From Mycobacterium sp. shizuoka-1 (GTDB lineage Bacteria > Actinomycetota > Actinomycetes > Mycobacteriales > Mycobacteriaceae), in NCBI RefSeq assembly GCF_002723835.1, contig NZ_BEWG01000057.1:125752-182341 (forward strand): DNA of 56,590 bases, written 5' to 3'. The translations under genes and the position numbers were made by a program. The number at the start of each line of letters is the position of its first letter. Within the stretch, counting starts at the first letter, position 1. The notes beneath the pieces are model-generated. The model was not told the DNA's origin and ran no database searches. It saw nothing but the letters and a program-made list of their open reading frames with translations. Of this stretch, positions 54,331-56,590 are shown one piece after another.

Positions 54331-55746
54331 GTGGCCGCGGCTGAATCAGGTGAAGGCGCCCCCTTCGTCGATGTGCTGATCATCGGTGCCGGCCCCACGG
54401 GGTTGACCGCCGCCGATTGTCTGGTCGCCGCGGGACGGTCGGTGGCGATCGTGGAGCGCTCCGGGCAGGTGGGCGGGTTGGCCCGCTCGGCGACCGTGGC
54501 CGGCAACGAGATCGACCTGGGCGGTCACCGCCTGTTGTCGGCCACCGCGGAGCAGCGGCGCACCTGGCTCGACTTCGCCGCCCGGCTCGGCGGTATCCCG
54601 ATGTCCGATATCGGTCGGCGCAGCGGGATCTTGCGCGACGGTTACGTCGTCGCCTACCCCTTCGACACCCAGCAGTTCCGCGACGCGGTGCCGTGGTCGG
54701 TGCGCGCTCGCGGTGCCGCGTCGCTGGCCGCCTGGAAGTTACGGTCGCCCAGCGGCCGGGTGGACCACAACCTCGACGACTGGGTGAAGAACCGGTACGG
54801 GCCGTTCCTCGCCGAGACGTTCATGGCGCCGCACGCCCGCAAGGTCTTCGGAGTGGACCCCAGAGACATCCCCGCGGGGTGGGCTGCGCAGCGGATTCTG
54901 TCCCCGGGATTCGGATCGGTGCTGGCCACCGCGATCCCCAAGCCGGGGCGTACCGGCCGGCCCGCCGACGTGATCGACCGCTTCGTCTACCCCCGCGGTG
55001 GCGTCGGCGTGCTGTGGTCGGGGCTGGCCGAGCTGCTCGGCGACCACGTGACCTGGTTCCTCGACTCCCAGGTGCGGGCGATCACCCGACAGGGCGACGG
55101 CCGGTTCTCGGTCATCGTGTCCGGCCCCGAATCGGATGTCACCGTGTCGTGCGGGCGGATCATCTCGACCGGACGACCGGAGGATCTGGCGGTCAGCCTG
55201 GGCCTGGCGGACCTCGGCGCGGTGATCGCACAGCGTTCGGGGCGGCGCGATCTGCTCGTCGGCGTGGTGCACGTGCGCGACTGCCCGGCCAGCTGGCACG
55301 GCTACCAGTGGCTGTACACCCACGACGCCGGCGTCCGGGCACACCGGTTCAACAACTACGGCGAGTGGCAGAGCCTGCACTGCCCGTTCGGGGTCATCGG
55401 TCTGGAGTACACCGTGCCGTCCGGCGAGACGTTCGACGTCGCAGCCCAGGTGCGCACGGACATGTCGATCCTGCTTCCCGGCGGCACCGTCGACTACCTG
55501 GGCTCCGAGGTCGCCACCGACGCGTACGCGAACTTCGACGCCTCGGCCGAGGAACTCGCCGCCCTCGACGAGGCGCTGATCCGGTTCGGCGACGGGATCA
55601 TCAGTACGGGGCGGCAAGGAGCGGGCATCTACATCAACTTGGACCAGGCGATGCGGCTTGGCCGACGCGTCGCCACGATGCCGGCCGGGCATTCCGGTGT
55701 CGTCGGGCGCGACGAATACTCGACCTATCAGGAGAAAGTCGGCTGA
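54331..55746 (+). CDS. FAD-dependent oxidoreductase, UDP-galactopyranose-mutase/amine-oxidase-like
   Basis: A 471-residue flavoprotein. FAD motif VLIIGAGPTGLTAADCL (about 14-30), ERSGQVGGLARS, then NEIDLGGHRLLS, as in the GLF/protoporphyrinogen-oxidase-like proteins found in polysaccharide clusters; the tail GIYINLDQAMRLGRRVA is the C-terminal FAD contact. Substrate unknown. GTG at 54331 is the first start after an in-frame TGA at 54247. It interrupts the nusA-ylxR-infB order and has its own upstream region, so it looks acquired. Confidence 0.82.
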   Translation: MAAAESGEGAPFVDVLIIGAGPTGLTAADCLVAAGRSVAIVERSGQVGGLARSATVAGNEIDLGGHRLLSATAEQRRTWLDFAARLGGIPMSDIGRRSGILRDGYVVAYPFDTQQFRDAVPWSVRARGAASLAAWKLRSPSGRVDHNLDDWVKNRYGPFLAETFMAPHARKVFGVDPRDIPAGWAAQRILSPGFGSVLATAIPKPGRTGRPADVIDRFVYPRGGVGVLWSGLAELLGDHVTWFLDSQVRAITRQGDGRFSVIVSGPESDVTVSCGRIISTGRPEDLAVSLGLADLGAVIAQRSGRRDLLVGVVHVRDCPASWHGYQWLYTHDAGVRAHRFNNYGEWQSLHCPFGVIGLEYTVPSGETFDVAAQVRTDMSILLPGGTVDYLGSEVATDAYANFDASAEELAALDEALIRFGDGIISTGRQGAGIYINLDQAMRLGRRVATMPAGHSGVVGRDEYSTYQEKVG

Positions 55747-55806
55747 CAACCCGAGCGGGGCGACATTCGCGGCCGGCAGTCAAGGGTGGTTCGGAGTGGT
55801 GCCGTG

Positions 55807-56199
55807 ATGACGGTAGACTGTGCCGTGATCCAGCGCGAGACTCCGGCCCCCGGGAAACCGCATCGACGTACCGAAGGTCCGGTGCGGACATGCGTCGGGT
55901 GCCGGAAGCGAGAGTTGGCCGTCGATCTCTTCCGAGTGGTGGCAGTGTCGGACGGGAACGGTGATCGCACCGTATCCGTTGACCAAGCCGGTAACCTCCC
56001 GGGTCGGGGTGCGTGGTTGCATCCCACTGATCGGTGCCTGCAGGCAGCGATTCGGCGGCGAGCTTTCGGCCGAGCGTTGCGCATCACCGGTTCACCGGAC
56101 ACCTCCGCGGTGGTCGAGTACGTCAACGCCCAGGCGGCGCTGAACGACTCAGCCAGCCCGGCACGAGAACAGGCAGCGAAGAACATGAGCACACCGTGA
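55807..56199 (+). CDS. YlxR/DUF448 RNA-binding protein (Rv2840c-like)
   Basis: A protein of the YlxR family, always between nusA and infB. RTCVGCRKRELAVDLFRVV and LPGRGAWLHPTDRCLQAAIRRRAFGRALR are the family core. The start is uncertain: ATG at 55807 gives 130 residues, GTG at 55825 gives 124 and lies just after a TAGACT box (55814-55819). YlxR proteins have been reported to bind RNA/nucleoid and, in some bacteria, to influence RNase P. The C-terminal tail is polar and less conserved. Confidence 0.85.
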   Translation: MTVDCAVIQRETPAPGKPHRRTEGPVRTCVGCRKRELAVDLFRVVAVSDGNGDRTVSVDQAGNLPGRGAWLHPTDRCLQAAIRRRAFGRALRITGSPDTSAVVEYVNAQAALNDSASPAREQAAKNMSTP

Positions 56200-56280
56200 A
56201 GTCCCGACGATGACCATGCGTCGTAGCTAAACCCGAGGCGCGGCCTACCACCGCTGTCGCCTCTCTGAGTAGGAGATGTA

Positions 56281-56590
56281 GTGGCAGCACCAGGTAAGGC
56301 ACGCGTACACGAGTTGGCCAAGGAACTCGGTGTCACCAGTAAGGAAGTCCTCGCCCGGCTGAGCGATCAGGGCGAATTCGTCAAATCCGCGTCGTCGACG
56401 GTGGAAGCCCCGGTGGCCCGCCGTCTGCGCGAATCATTCGGCGGCGGCAAGCCCGACAAGGCACCCGCCAAGCCCGCACCGGCCGGCGCCGTAGGCAACG
56501 GCGCGCCGGCCAAGCCGGCAGCACCCGTCACGGCCGACGCCGCCGCGCCCGCGCGCCCGGTGCCGACTGCCCCCAAGCCCGCGGCCCCGG
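56281..56590 (+). CDS. infB: Translation initiation factor IF-2, 3-prime part outside window
   Basis: The first 103 codons of IF-2. GTG at 56281 follows GTAGGAG. Residues 1-53 ([32 protein letters not shown], split here by the IF2_N helices) form the IF2_N domain, and an Ala/Pro/Lys-rich linker then runs to the window end. The GTPase domain would follow beyond the window. Confidence 0.95.
   Translation, partial: MAAPGKARVHELAKELGVTSKEVLARLSDQGEFVKSASSTVEAPVARRLRESFGGGKPDKAPAKPAPAGAVGNGAPAKPAAPVTADAAAPARPVPTAPKPAAP

Noticed and set aside
54225..54344. 39-codon frame before the FAD gene
   Set aside because: No ribosome site, overlaps the FAD start in another frame, and would have to begin upstream of the predicted transcription start.
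1..56590. Insertion sequences, prophage genes, CRISPR array, tRNA or rRNA genes
   Set aside because: No transposase or integrase-like protein, no regularly spaced repeats and no tRNA-like cloverleaf were recognised when reading both strands; the islands show no visible mobility genes.

Overview
The window is high-GC actinobacterial DNA, and its backbone matches a Mycobacterium (probably a rapid-growing Mycolicibacterium). Read left to right, the conserved genes follow the M. tuberculosis block Rv2864c back to Rv2839c as I remember it: penicillin-binding lipoprotein, Rv2862c-like, mapB, glnA4, Rv2859c, aldC, Rv2857c, mtr, Rv2854, mqo, Rv2851c, Rv2850c, cobO, cobB, cysG, efpA, proS, Rv2844, Rv2843, rimP, nusA, ylxR, infB. 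Many starts are GTG or TTG, four-base start/stop overlaps (GTGA/ATGA) are common, and about a dozen genes have a TANNNT box 6-8 nt before the start codon, the mark of leaderless mycobacterial transcripts. Species assignment is not possible by eye.

Layout. 1-5.7 kb: cell-wall and lipid genes (PBP, cyclopropane mycolic acid synthase), a nitronate-monooxygenase-like protein, a Rieske lipoprotein and methionine aminopeptidase. 5.7-13.9 kb: cobQ coupled to map, a lipoprotein, a hydrolase-like protein, then a minus-strand amino-acid permease and the two-gene N-acetylglutaminylglutamine amide (NAGGN) osmolyte set. 14.1-19.1 kb: a gamma-glutamyl-amine/polyamine-type catabolic operon (glutamine synthetase-like ligase, PuuD-like hydrolase, aldehyde dehydrogenase, SDR, GntR/FadR regulator).

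19.1-28.6 kb: an accessory copper/redox island: SigC-like ECF sigma factor plus a 4-TM protein, divergent copper P-type ATPase, CopZ-like chaperone, a 47-residue desulforedoxin-like Cys peptide, SodA, a CopD-CtaG fusion, a DUF5134-like membrane protein with a Met/His loop, two small secreted proteins with predicted mature N-terminal histidine, and a zf-HC2 anti-sigma-like membrane protein. Two matching dyads of form TACNAC-N5-GTNGTA sit at promoters in this island. 28.6-31.6 kb: ArsR-family metal sensor and a CbiMNQO cobalt ECF transporter, in the slot where M. tuberculosis carries nicT.

31.6-41.3 kb: mycothione reductase, alpha/beta hydrolase, mqo, acetyltransferase, then the cobalamin run chlI/D-like, cobO, cobB, cysG; together with cobQ and CbiMNQO the window supplies cobalt import and several corrin steps. 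41.3-48.7 kb: two tandem EfpA-type exporters with the same promoter geometry, an NCS1 permease, and a YhgE/Pip membrane protein coupled to a degenerate ABC ATPase. 48.8-56.6 kb: proS and the rimP-nusA-ylxR-infB translation/transcription operon, interrupted between nusA and ylxR by an FAD oxidoreductase gene with its own AT-richer upstream region. No tRNA, rRNA, insertion sequence, CRISPR array or cobalamin riboswitch was recognised.
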